19,863 bases of DNA, from contig JBEIDK010000050.1 of the NCBI GenBank assembly GCA_040383485.1, forward strand, positions 1 through 19,863, written 5' to 3'. The notes under the pieces are model-generated. The model did not search any database and was not told the DNA's origin. It saw only the letters and a program-made list of their open reading frames with translations. The stretch comes from JBEIDK01 sp040383485. GTDB taxonomy: Bacteria > Bacteroidota > Bacteroidia > UBA4408. A program made the position numbers and the translations under genes. Shown piece after piece: positions 7,348 to 16,608 of this stretch (within the stretch, counting starts at the first letter, position 1; each line of letters begins with the position of its first letter).

Positions 7348-9249
7348 ATGAGTGACAAAATCAAACATGAGTGCGGAATTGCGCTAGTAAGGCTTCTAAA
7401 ACCACTTGAATATTATCAGAAAAAATATGGTACTTCTTTATATGGAATTAATAAGATTCACCTTTTACTAGAAAAACAACATAATCGTGGGCAAGATGGG
7501 GCAGGTCTTGCAAGCATAAAATTAGATTCACCTCCTGGTGAAAGATATATTAGTAGATATAGAAGTAATGGGGCTCAACCTTTGAAAGAAATTTTTGGTA
7601 AAGTTTATGCAAAATTTGAAGAAGTACGTAAGCAAAATCCTGAAAATTTAAAAGATGCACAATGGCTTAAGTCTAACGTATCATTTACTGGTGAGCTTTT
7701 ATTGGGCCATTTGAGGTATGGTACTTTTGGTAAAAATAGCATAGAAAGTTGCCATCCATTTTTAAGACAAAATAATTGGAAAACAAGAAATTTAGTAGTA
7801 GCAGGTAACTTTAATTTAACCAATGTAGAAGAGTTATTTCAGCGATTGGTTGACCTTGGTCAACATCCAAAAGAAAAAGCTGATACAGTAACTGTTATGG
7901 AGAGAATAGGTCATTTTTTGGATGTAGAAAATGATAGATTATATAAGGAATACAAAACACTTGGTTTTAGTAATGAAGAAATTTCAAAAAAAATTGCTGA
8001 GAAACTAGATATAGTAAAAATTTTAAAAGACTCAAGTAGGCGTTGGGATGGAGGATATGTGATGGCGGGATTAATAGGGCATGGTGATGCGTTTGTTATT
8101 AGAGACCCAAATGGAATAAGACCTTGCTACTACTACCATGATGATGAAGTTGCCGTTGTAACAAGTGAAAGGCCAACCATGCAGACTGCATTTAATCTTG
8201 ATTTGGAGGATATTAAAGAACTTCAACCAGGCAATGCTCTCATAATAAAAAAGAATGGTTCTATTGATGAAGTGAATATAAATGTCTCTGAAAAAAAGAC
8301 ATCATGTTCATTCGAAAGAATATATTTTTCAAGAGGTAGCGATATTAAGATATATCAAGAACGAAAAGAATTAGGGAGAAAATTAGTTCCAGATATTCTT
8401 AAAACCATTGATAATGATTTAAAAAATACCGTATTTTCTTACATACCTAATACTGCAGAAACTGCATTTTATGGAATGATGAGTGGAGTAGAAGAATACC
8501 TTTCTAAGGTTAAACATAAGAAAATCCTTGCGCTTGGCGCAAATATTAATCCTGATAAACTCACAGAAATTTTAAGTATAAAACCAAGAGCAGAAAAATT
8601 AGCAATTAAAGATGCTAAACTTAGGACATTCATAACGAGTGATAATGAGCGTAATGAAATGGTTAGTCATGTATATGATGTAACATATGGAGCAATTAAT
8701 AAAGGTATTGATAATATAGTGGTTATTGATGATAGTATTGTGAGAGGTACAACTTTGAAACAAAGCATTATAAAAATGCTAGATAGGCTTAACCCCAAAA
8801 AAATAATTATTGTTAGCAGCGCTCCTCAAATTCGTTTCCCTGATTGTTATGGTATTGATATGGCCAAAATGGGCGATTTTATTGCTTTTCAAGCTGCTAT
8901 AGAGTTATTGAAAGAAACAAAAAATGAAAAATTAATGAAAGAGGTTTATAAGCTAGCAAAATTAGAATTGCTAAAGCCCAAAAAGGAAGTTGTAAACGTA
9001 GCAAAGAAAATTTATGAACCTTTTACATATGAGGACATTTCAAGCAAAATAGCAAGCATGTTAAAAACACCTCAAATAAAAGCAGACGTTAAAATAGTTT
9101 ATCAAACAATTGAAGGTTTGCACGATGCAATTCCAAACCACAGAGGAGATTGGTATTTTAGTGGAAATTATCCTACTCCAGGTGGTATGTGTGTGGCAAA
9201 TAAGGCTTTCATAAACTATGTTGATGGCAATAATAATAGGGCTTATTAA
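7348..9249 (+). CDS. purF: Amidophosphoribosyltransferase, long Bacteroidota-type PurF
   Basis: First committed enzyme of purine synthesis: PRPP + glutamine gives phosphoribosylamine. 633 residues, clearly longer than the roughly 505 of E. coli PurF. The N-terminal Ntn-glutaminase has the nucleophile Cys9 in HECGIAL, so an eight-residue propeptide must be removed; HNRGQDGAG lies at about 45-53 and HLRYGTFG at about 121-128. Where the canonical enzyme has AHNGNLTN, this one has AGNFNLTN (about 152-159). RDPNGIRP and FERIYFSRGSDIKIYQER follow. The PRPP loop VVIDDSIVRGTT (about 458-469) is intact. The C-terminal extension ends in YFSGNYPTPGGMC. I chose ATG 7348 because the upstream TTG at 7309 overlaps the -7 box and would bury Cys9 deeper. 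It is convergent with the large secreted-protein gene, 12 nt apart, with no visible terminator. Confidence 0.9.
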   Translation: MSDKIKHECGIALVRLLKPLEYYQKKYGTSLYGINKIHLLLEKQHNRGQDGAGLASIKLDSPPGERYISRYRSNGAQPLKEIFGKVYAKFEEVRKQNPENLKDAQWLKSNVSFTGELLLGHLRYGTFGKNSIESCHPFLRQNNWKTRNLVVAGNFNLTNVEELFQRLVDLGQHPKEKADTVTVMERIGHFLDVENDRLYKEYKTLGFSNEEISKKIAEKLDIVKILKDSSRRWDGGYVMAGLIGHGDAFVIRDPNGIRPCYYYHDDEVAVVTSERPTMQTAFNLDLEDIKELQPGNALIIKKNGSIDEVNINVSEKKTSCSFERIYFSRGSDIKIYQERKELGRKLVPDILKTIDNDLKNTVFSYIPNTAETAFYGMMSGVEEYLSKVKHKKILALGANINPDKLTEILSIKPRAEKLAIKDAKLRTFITSDNERNEMVSHVYDVTYGAINKGIDNIVVIDDSIVRGTTLKQSIIKMLDRLNPKKIIIVSSAPQIRFPDCYGIDMAKMGDFIAFQAAIELLKETKNEKLMKEVYKLAKLELLKPKKEVVNVAKKIYEPFTYEDISSKIASMLKTPQIKADVKIVYQTIEGLHDAIPNHRGDWYFSGNYPTPGGMCVANKAFINYVDGNNNRAY

Positions 9250-9261
9250 AGAAGGCAATAG

Positions 9262-12200
9262 TTATTGTTTAATCCATTTCTGAATAAATTTTTCACCATT
9301 AGAATTTAATATTTTAATGAAATAAATTCCATTTGAAAAATCCTTTGTATTTACTATTAATTTATTTCCAATAATTTTTTGTGTAAAAACTATTGTGCCT
9401 ATTGAACTAATTATTTCAATTGATTCATTGTTATTTACTTTGTTAAAATTTAAATTCAATAAATCTTTACCAGGATTAGGAAAAATATAAAATTCGAAGT
9501 CTTTACTTTTTGATGAATTTTCTGTAATTATATTTTGGTTGAAAACAAGACTATATCTATTACTGATGTTTGATGTGTCGCTTATAAAAAATGTGAATGT
9601 TGTATCATGAGAAAATGGAGTAGTAATCTGGTTTAAATTATCCTTAAGTTTCATGTTAGGAATAAATGCATTCACTCCTTCAAAATTAAGAGTAATAATT
9701 CCTAAATGAGTAATCTTAGTTTCAAGCTTAATTTCCGATTGTAACAAGGTGTCGAACGTATTAATTGCAAGTGTTTGTGAGTTTAGTTTTGTTGCTAAAT
9801 TAGGGACACTTGGGTTTGTACTATAAAGTTTTTGCGCATCGTATTCTATGTCAAAGTTACTTGTGGCATTTGGGTTTAAAACTATTAAAGATTCATCTGC
9901 CCCGTAATTGGATGTCAACTTTATTTTTAGCATTCCTGCAGGTAAATTTGTTGAGTTAGCTACTCTTAAAAAATTGGTGTTAGAAGCTATTTTTATATTT
10001 TCTTTTGCTATTAAAGTTGGATTGATTGCATTGGCTTTTACCCAAAATCCTTGAGATGCAGCAATAGTATTAGAGCCTCCATTAATTCCAATTCCAGACA
10101 TACCTGCAACATAAGTTGCGTATTGCTGTAAATCGGCATTATAGGTATATATGGCAGAGCCAATATTTGTTTTAACCCAACTAGTATTGTCCCAATCAAT
10201 TGTTGAACAATAAGGATTTGCAACTAAATTCCAACCATCACTTTCAACTAATTCGTTTGGTATTGAAGGCGTGTAACTAACTGGTAAGTTAACGTTTCCA
10301 ATAGCAGGCGCACCCATTACTTCATAATTTATATCACTTGTGTTATTCGAGGAGGTTCCTAAATATACAAAATATCCTTTGCCATTTTCTATAATATTTG
10401 AGGAGTTCGTTGCAGGTAAGTAACCAAATTCTGATGTGCCAGAAGTAGTTTCATCATAATTATATACCGAAACAAAACTCCCAACGTTACCTGTTGCTCC
10501 AGGAAATCCCGAAGTAGCAAAATCATCCATCCAACTGCTAATTGAATCGTTTTTAATTGAGTTGCCAATTGTTCCCCAGCCAGTTAATCCTCCAGGTACA
10601 AAGCGTTCGGCGATTACCTTGCCAACTATATTTGCTGTTGGTGAAACAGGCGCAATTCTGCCTGTTTGTGATGAAGTAGAAATTAATCTAAGCCTATCAT
10701 TTGTTATTAATGACCCATTATTCATATTAAGATTTCCGAAAATCTTTAAAGTATCAGTTAATATAACTGAGCCATTTGCAGATTTATTGATGGTCAAATT
10801 TTTTAATAAATTTGAGGTTGCCGTGAAGCGTGACATGTTAATATTGCCAGCATTTCCACTTCCCGATATGCTTAATTCAGAGTCAGAAGAACCTATGAAA
10901 GACCCGTTACCAATGACACTTCCAAAAACGTTTAATTTTTGATTATTAAGACTAATAGACGTTCCATTTGCAATTCCAATAGAGTTACAAAAAGATTCTG
11001 AGTTTAATTCAGGAGATATTAATGTACCAAAAGGTATAACTACATTTGTTGTTGCAGATGGTATTCCTCCACACCAATTATTGCTATTATTCCAATTTGA
11101 ATTTGTTCCAACCCAATAGCCGTTATCTCTAACTACCATTTGAATTGTATCGCTTGTCGATACATTAGTTAGTAAACAAGCAGCATTACTCGTTAATCTG
11201 CAATAAATTTTATCAAAATCATTAATGGTGCTATCTATTAGTGAGACTACGTTTGTATTAAGTAAGTTCCCATTTTTATACCATTGGAAATTGGGACTAT
11301 TACCACCATATAAAGTGTTCGCATTAAAAACAACAGTAGTTCCTGTGCAAATTGTTTCTGAGCCATTAGCAATAGCAATATTTATTTCTGGATTTACTAA
11401 ACTATCAACGTTAACAATTATTTTATTAGAAGTATCTGAGCCACACGAATTATTTGTTGATACAAAATATTCACCAGTATTAAACACCTCAATATTATTT
11501 GAATTACTAAAATTAAGATTCCAATAACCATTGTTATTCCCGAATAGCTCAACACTATCACCCATGCAGAAATTTGTTGAACCCAAGGTGCTAATTATTG
11601 GAGCAGTAGGAAAAGTGTCAACAACTAATGTTATAGGTACTAAAGGTGAGGCACATCCATCTAATACATTCGCCACATAATAAGTAGTTGTTGCTACAGC
11701 AGGATTGCCTTGTAATGGGTCGAATGGAGAGCCAACTCCAATATTATTTACATAAGAGTTTGAAGTGTACCATGTTATTTCTGGATATACAGTATATGTT
11801 ATTCTAAGATATCCTTCGTCTGGAAAATTACAATCTGAGGCCAGTTTGTTATCGTCGTTTATTTCGTAGTAAAAAATTTCTGATGTTCCTCCAGTTGTAT
11901 TTATATCATTGATTGGAATTTCAAAAGAGTAATTGAATTTTGACGAAGTAAGATCCTGAATAGATGGGTTTGAATTGTTATTGTTAATAGAGTTAGTAAA
12001 AACCAATTGCATTTCATGAGAATTTCCTCCATATGGAAGTTCAATGCCATCAATGAATAGTTCAATCTTAATTATATTTGCATTGATTGGAATGTCTAAA
12101 TTAGTTGGAATATTTATGGAAGAAATAATTTCACCAGGATAGTCGGTGCCTTCGTTTACAATTGGAGTGATAATTTGAAATGGAATATTTTTCGTCAACT

Positions 12201-15200
12201 CATATACATTTGAATCGCTTTCAATCTCAAATCCTTGATTATTTGAAAAAACATTGCCTTTACAAATAAACTGGTTCATGGTTACTTGAGGATTAGCAGG
12301 TACATAATTAGTGTTGATGCCAATAATATTTGAGATGACTGATCCGCAAGAATTTGAGTTAGTGACATAGTAATTTCCTTGCTGTTTTATATAAACTGAA
12401 GCTGAGTTGTTACCATTGAAATTCCATAAGCCTCCAATATTGCCGGTTATGAGTGAACTATCTCCTTCGCAAATTAAACTGCTGCCTTGCAAGGTAAGTA
12501 TTGAAGGGGTTGGATTTACATCACTTGAGACTATAATAATATTTGAATTAAGAGTTCCTCCACAGAGACTATTTATCGTATAGAAATAATTGCCTGGTTC
12601 AGTAACCGTTATACTAAATGCATTGCTACCAGTATTCCAAATTCCATTTTGATTGCCTGATATTGTAACACTCCCTGAGTTGTTACATAAATTTTGATTA
12701 CCTATTATAGTCGCAATTGGCTGTGAATTCGGAGAAACAGTTACAGGTATTGAATTAGAAAATGAAGATCCACAGCTGTTAGTAACTGTTACAAAATAAC
12801 TACCAGAAGTAGTTACCAATATTGAATTAGTGGTGGCTGTAGTATTCCATACCCCACCTATATTTCCATTTAAAGTAACTGAACCTCCCTGGCAAAATTT
12901 AGTTGAACCAAGAGCCGAAATCACTGGAGCAACTGGCTCTTGTAATACAGAAACAGAAATAGTATTTGATTGTACAGTTCCGCAAGCATTTGAAGTTGTT
13001 ACAAAATAGTTTCCAGAATTATATATTATTTCAGATGCCGAATAAGAACCAGTACTATTCCAAATGCCGCCATTATTACCAGTTAAAGTAATAGAATTGT
13101 TTTGACATATTGTAGTTGGTCCTGTTGCAGAAATTATAGATTGAACAGGCAATGGAATTACATTTACATTTACATTTTGAGACGTTAAAGAGCACCCAAG
13201 GTTTGAAACTGTAACAGAATAACTTCCAGTTTGATTTACAATAATAGATTGTGAGGTAGAGCCATTACTCCAATAGTTACCTGTTGCAATATTTGAAGTT
13301 AATGTTATGGCGTTTCCAGCACAAAAAGTGGTTGGTCCTGATGCAGTAATAACAGGAGTCAGATTAGTTCCTAAATTAACAGAAACTGTATCAGTGGTAC
13401 TTGGACAATTATCACTAGTAACCAATTGAAGTATATAATCTCCGGGAAGGGTAACAGTTTTGGTTAATCCAAATTGTATGCTATTATTAGGAAAGGTCCA
13501 TTTATAGGTTATTCCAACTGGATAGTTAAGTATGGTGTTTGCATTTAAAATAGTGCTTGAACCACAGGTGTTTAGTACTCCATTTATTTGAGCAACTAAT
13601 GCTGGTTTTTCAATGGCATTATAGTTTGCTATAGCTGATTGGCATGTGCCTAAACTATAATAAAGTGAAATAGCCTTAGTTGTATCAACAACAATATCCT
13701 GAGTTGTTTCTCCTGTACTCCAAACATTTCCAATGGTTGCCGATGAACGAAGTGTTATAGAACTACCGAAGCAAAATGGATTAACACCACCATTTATAAT
13801 ACTTATTGTAGGAGCAGTAGAAGCTGAACTTACAGCATTTGTTATAGAATTTGAAGTTGCAGAACATCCATCTTGATTTGTTACTGAAACTGTAATTACA
13901 TTGTTATTAGTTAACGAATTTGTAGTATATATATTACTACTGCTATTTTGGATTACTACGTTGTTTTTCTTAAAAACATAATTATTAAATCCTTGTGTTG
14001 CGGTAAAAGAAACCGCAGTGCCAAAGCAAAAAGTGTTTGAAGGAATACTTGATGTTAAGTTTATTATTGGGGGTGTACTAACTGATATAGTGTTTGAAGC
14101 AATAGAGGTACATCCATTTGATGAAGTGCCAACAACAGAATAGTTTGTATTTGTTAATGGCGAAACAGTTATTGAATTTGCAGTTGATGCATTACTCCAC
14201 ACGTAACTTATGGCTCCGCTGGCAGAAAGTATAGAATTCTCCCCAGAGCAAATTTGTGAATTTCCAGTTATACTTATGGTTGGAACTGATTTTATTGTAA
14301 TTGCTAAAATACTTGAAACTCCTGAACCATTTGAGTTGCTTGGCGTAACACTTAGGTTACCAGATGTAGCATTGCTTGCAAAACTAATACTTACGGTGTT
14401 TCCTGTTCCAACTATAGTTGCCCCGGTACCTGAATATGCCCAAGTATAAGTTACACTTGGAACGTTGATAATACTGAAAGCTATGTTATTTGATCCTTCA
14501 CAAATTGTAGTTTGTGAAGTAGAAATTGCACTTGGTTTTAATGGTGGATTATTTAAACCGATTGATATTGGTATTTCAATTGAATCAGAAGCACAAGTAT
14601 TGCTGGCTTTTAGTTTTACATAATAATTGCCGTCGGTAAAAGAATGTGTTGGATTTTGAATATTACTATTGCTCCCATCATCAAAGTTCCAATTATAGTT
14701 AGTAACGTTAGGGGTAGGGCAATTAAATGAAACAATATTATTATTTATGGTGAAACTTGTGGTTAAATTAAGCGTAAAATAATTACTATTTAAAACAGTG
14801 TCAACAATACCTTGGCTCATATTGTAATAGCTGCCACTTGGAGTAACCTCTAAATCAATTGCTCTAACCATATAAGAATAAACTCCAGGATATAACAAGC
14901 AATTATCGGTAAATGTATTTCCTTGTATTGGTGTTTGATTTAGTTTTACATAATTAGGAAGTGAGTCACTTTTAACATAAATATTATAACCCAATACTTG
15001 TTCCGGAGAAGATGCCCATGCAATATTACAGTTTGCGCCATTTTTTGTGGCGATTACCCCAATTGGAGGAGCAATAATATCACTTCTTAAGGTTGGGTCT
15101 CCCATTAAACCTAAATGAACAAAATACTCGCCATAATTACCAAAATATAAACCATAATTATTATGAGTCATTAAGGCACTATAGCCAATATTTTCTCCCA

Positions 15201-16467
15201 GAGCCATGTGGTGAAATTGCCAATGAGGGCGACCACTCCAAACGTTTGCCAACATTTTTCCTGAACATAGTGGTGCTCTTAAAAAATTATTGGTATTGTC
15301 CCAATCACCAAAATAACTTCCCATCATCATCGTGAAAATTCCTTCAAGATTTGAACTAGCAAAATTAAACGTAGTACCAACCCCATTTGCTTGAGTATAG
15401 TTTCCTCCTCCACAGCCGTATGACCATAAATAACTATTGCCTGTCATTGTTGGGAAATAATCGCCAAAAGTAATATTATTAGTGCCTACAATTGGTGCAA
15501 AACTTTTGAGTCCACTTGCAGCAAATGCCTCACCATAAAAATAGCCAAAATTATCATCTATAACAGCTCTGTGACTTACTGTGAATTGCTTATTTCTATA
15601 GGCATTGTCTTTATCTAAATAATTGCGCAAAAGCAACAATTCACTATTTGCAAATGCGGGCATGTTGCTAAGATCAACCCTGCCAACTTGTAGTTCTAAA
15701 TAACTTGGAATATAGCTCTGGTCATATTTCCCATCGCCAGGAATATTTCTATTTCTACTTTGGCTTGCTTGAGTATTATTTACCCATACATCAGTCCAAG
15801 TGCCATCCATATCAGCATAAAAAGCATCTGTTGGCCATGCGCCATTGTGGTCTGGGTGTCCATCAGGATAAATAAGTCCGCTATATGGCACAGGAATTCT
15901 ACCTAGTAAAAAAACTGCTTTTGTGTTATTTGGGTCAATTAAATACTCATTAACAATAGTAGTTTTTATTACAGTTACTGCTGCTGTTCTTGAAACATAT
16001 TTTGGCCTTACTTTCCAACCATCACCTTCCAAGTCATTAATTAACCTTTTAATTTCAGGAGCTAAACTTGTAATGAAAGTATTATCAATTACTAAGATTA
16101 TTATTCCTCTATTATCAACTGCAGGAACTTCAATGCCAGTTAGTATATACCCATAACCTAGAATTCCATTTGCCATAGTTCTCAATACCTTGTATTCATA
16201 GGCAACTCCAATAGTCACATTGAAATCGGTGTATTGATTTGTAGAACCATTCAAAGTTGCCAAAGCATTACCCCAATCAAGCTCGTTTTTTAATTTTCTA
16301 TAAATTGTATATGTGCTTGTGCCAGAATTTGCAAGCCAATTGAGCGTAATTTTTGCTGGAGCAACTTGCACTTGGGCACTTAATTCAACACTTGCGTCTC
16401 TTATACTTTGCGAATAAATATTTGTAAAAACAAAAAATAAAATAAAAGAAAATATATTTTTAACCAT
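9262..16467 (-). CDS. Giant T9SS-exported surface protein with C25-like region and Ig-like repeats
   Basis: A 2401-residue secreted protein. In order: signal peptide (MVKNIFSFILFFVFTNIYS, about 1-19); an FN3-like domain (about 33-110); a region about 120-462 whose layout resembles the gingipain/peptidase C25 fold (FLLGRIP, DAFYADMDGTW, LQVGRVDLSNMPAF, ending HLGLMGDPTLR); a second FN3 (about 468-545); a PKD domain (YNWNFDDGS, THSFTDGNYYVKLKAS, about 590-630); Ig/PKD-like repeats with paired Cys up to about residue 1780; a WVGTNSNWNNSNNWCGG block opening a long beta-rich stretch with GWNLVANPYCSTIDWDN; and a T9SS type A sorting domain in the last 78 residues (FPNPGKDLLNL, FSNGIYFIKI, ending KWIKQ). 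Expected site: outside the outer membrane, anchored after CTD removal. The expected catalytic His and Cys of C25 are not seen, so I call it an adhesin-like protein, not a protease. The start is ATG 16467; TTG 16470 directly precedes it. Assigning a substrate or ligand is not possible. Confidence 0.88.
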   Translation of the reverse strand: MVKNIFSFILFFVFTNIYSQSIRDASVELSAQVQVAPAKITLNWLANSGTSTYTIYRKLKNELDWGNALATLNGSTNQYTDFNVTIGVAYEYKVLRTMANGILGYGYILTGIEVPAVDNRGIIILVIDNTFITSLAPEIKRLINDLEGDGWKVRPKYVSRTAAVTVIKTTIVNEYLIDPNNTKAVFLLGRIPVPYSGLIYPDGHPDHNGAWPTDAFYADMDGTWTDVWVNNTQASQSRNRNIPGDGKYDQSYIPSYLELQVGRVDLSNMPAFANSELLLLRNYLDKDNAYRNKQFTVSHRAVIDDNFGYFYGEAFAASGLKSFAPIVGTNNITFGDYFPTMTGNSYLWSYGCGGGNYTQANGVGTTFNFASSNLEGIFTMMMGSYFGDWDNTNNFLRAPLCSGKMLANVWSGRPHWQFHHMALGENIGYSALMTHNNYGLYFGNYGEYFVHLGLMGDPTLRSDIIAPPIGVIATKNGANCNIAWASSPEQVLGYNIYVKSDSLPNYVKLNQTPIQGNTFTDNCLLYPGVYSYMVRAIDLEVTPSGSYYNMSQGIVDTVLNSNYFTLNLTTSFTINNNIVSFNCPTPNVTNYNWNFDDGSNSNIQNPTHSFTDGNYYVKLKASNTCASDSIEIPISIGLNNPPLKPSAISTSQTTICEGSNNIAFSIINVPSVTYTWAYSGTGATIVGTGNTVSISFASNATSGNLSVTPSNSNGSGVSSILAITIKSVPTISITGNSQICSGENSILSASGAISYVWSNASTANSITVSPLTNTNYSVVGTSSNGCTSIASNTISVSTPPIINLTSSIPSNTFCFGTAVSFTATQGFNNYVFKKNNVVIQNSSSNIYTTNSLTNNNVITVSVTNQDGCSATSNSITNAVSSASTAPTISIINGGVNPFCFGSSITLRSSATIGNVWSTGETTQDIVVDTTKAISLYYSLGTCQSAIANYNAIEKPALVAQINGVLNTCGSSTILNANTILNYPVGITYKWTFPNNSIQFGLTKTVTLPGDYILQLVTSDNCPSTTDTVSVNLGTNLTPVITASGPTTFCAGNAITLTSNIATGNYWSNGSTSQSIIVNQTGSYSVTVSNLGCSLTSQNVNVNVIPLPVQSIISATGPTTICQNNSITLTGNNGGIWNSTGSYSASEIIYNSGNYFVTTSNACGTVQSNTISVSVLQEPVAPVISALGSTKFCQGGSVTLNGNIGGVWNTTATTNSILVTTSGSYFVTVTNSCGSSFSNSIPVTVSPNSQPIATIIGNQNLCNNSGSVTISGNQNGIWNTGSNAFSITVTEPGNYFYTINSLCGGTLNSNIIIVSSDVNPTPSILTLQGSSLICEGDSSLITGNIGGLWNFNGNNSASVYIKQQGNYYVTNSNSCGSVISNIIGINTNYVPANPQVTMNQFICKGNVFSNNQGFEIESDSNVYELTKNIPFQIITPIVNEGTDYPGEIISSINIPTNLDIPINANIIKIELFIDGIELPYGGNSHEMQLVFTNSINNNNSNPSIQDLTSSKFNYSFEIPINDINTTGGTSEIFYYEINDDNKLASDCNFPDEGYLRITYTVYPEITWYTSNSYVNNIGVGSPFDPLQGNPAVATTTYYVANVLDGCASPLVPITLVVDTFPTAPIISTLGSTNFCMGDSVELFGNNNGYWNLNFSNSNNIEVFNTGEYFVSTNNSCGSDTSNKIIVNVDSLVNPEINIAIANGSETICTGTTVVFNANTLYGGNSPNFQWYKNGNLLNTNVVSLIDSTINDFDKIYCRLTSNAACLLTNVSTSDTIQMVVRDNGYWVGTNSNWNNSNNWCGGIPSATTNVVIPFGTLISPELNSESFCNSIGIANGTSISLNNQKLNVFGSVIGNGSFIGSSDSELSISGSGNAGNINMSRFTATSNLLKNLTINKSANGSVILTDTLKIFGNLNMNNGSLITNDRLRLISTSSQTGRIAPVSPTANIVGKVIAERFVPGGLTGWGTIGNSIKNDSISSWMDDFATSGFPGATGNVGSFVSVYNYDETTSGTSEFGYLPATNSSNIIENGKGYFVYLGTSSNNTSDINYEVMGAPAIGNVNLPVSYTPSIPNELVESDGWNLVANPYCSTIDWDNTSWVKTNIGSAIYTYNADLQQYATYVAGMSGIGINGGSNTIAASQGFWVKANAINPTLIAKENIKIASNTNFLRVANSTNLPAGMLKIKLTSNYGADESLIVLNPNATSNFDIEYDAQKLYSTNPSVPNLATKLNSQTLAINTFDTLLQSEIKLETKITHLGIITLNFEGVNAFIPNMKLKDNLNQITTPFSHDTTFTFFISDTSNISNRYSLVFNQNIITENSSKSKDFEFYIFPNPGKDLLNLNFNKVNNNESIEIISSIGTIVFTQKIIGNKLIVNTKDFSNGIYFIKILNSNGEKFIQKWIKQ
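12300..13350 (-). repeat. Tandem array of about five 70-residue Ig-like repeats inside the surface protein
   Basis: Five units of about 205-215 nt begin near 13350, 13140, 12925, 12715 and 12510 and end near 12300. Each unit opens with a strand and a Cys (GPTTFCAG, GPTTICQN, GSTKFCQG, GNQNLCNN, GSSLICEG), has a central GxxxGxW or GNYW motif (GGIWN, GGVWN, NGIWN, GGLWN), and closes with GxYxxT followed by a second Cys (usually SCGS or ACGT). A related detached unit sits at about 11600-11390 (GSTNFCMG, NGYWN, SCGS). The pair of Cys could form a disulfide within each Ig-like domain. The units have diverged at the protein level, so this is an old duplication array and not a recent slippage product. 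Confidence 0.75.
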
Positions 16468-16608
16468 CAAACTCTTTCACATAAAAAGATAAATATATAA
16501 ATATTTTTATACAAACTGATTCGAGTAATTAGTCAGTATAATTGACCTTGTATTTTTTTATTATGTAGCTTGAGATTATTTAATAGTTTTAACAAAACAA
16601 AAATTCTT

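Noticed and set aside
9061..9258. Minus-strand open frame of 65 codons at the end of purF
   Set aside because: It overlaps the conserved C-terminal part of PurF and shows no family signal. The same applies to the minus frame at 7605-7823.
12300..13350. Regular ~210-bp periodicity considered as a CRISPR or satellite array
   Set aside because: The period is that of diverged protein domains in an open frame; there are no short identical repeats with unique spacers.
10562..16156. Several plus-strand open frames of 77-126 codons opposite the large surface-protein gene
   Set aside because: All are antisense to one continuous 2401-codon gene with clear domains. Low-complexity Ser/Thr/Asn codons on one strand leave the other strand open.
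16542..16573. TTG, 21 nt, TAGCTTGA as promoter of the polysaccharide operon
   Set aside because: The -7 box does not keep the TTTG core in register. A promoter must lie in this spacer, but I cannot pin it down.
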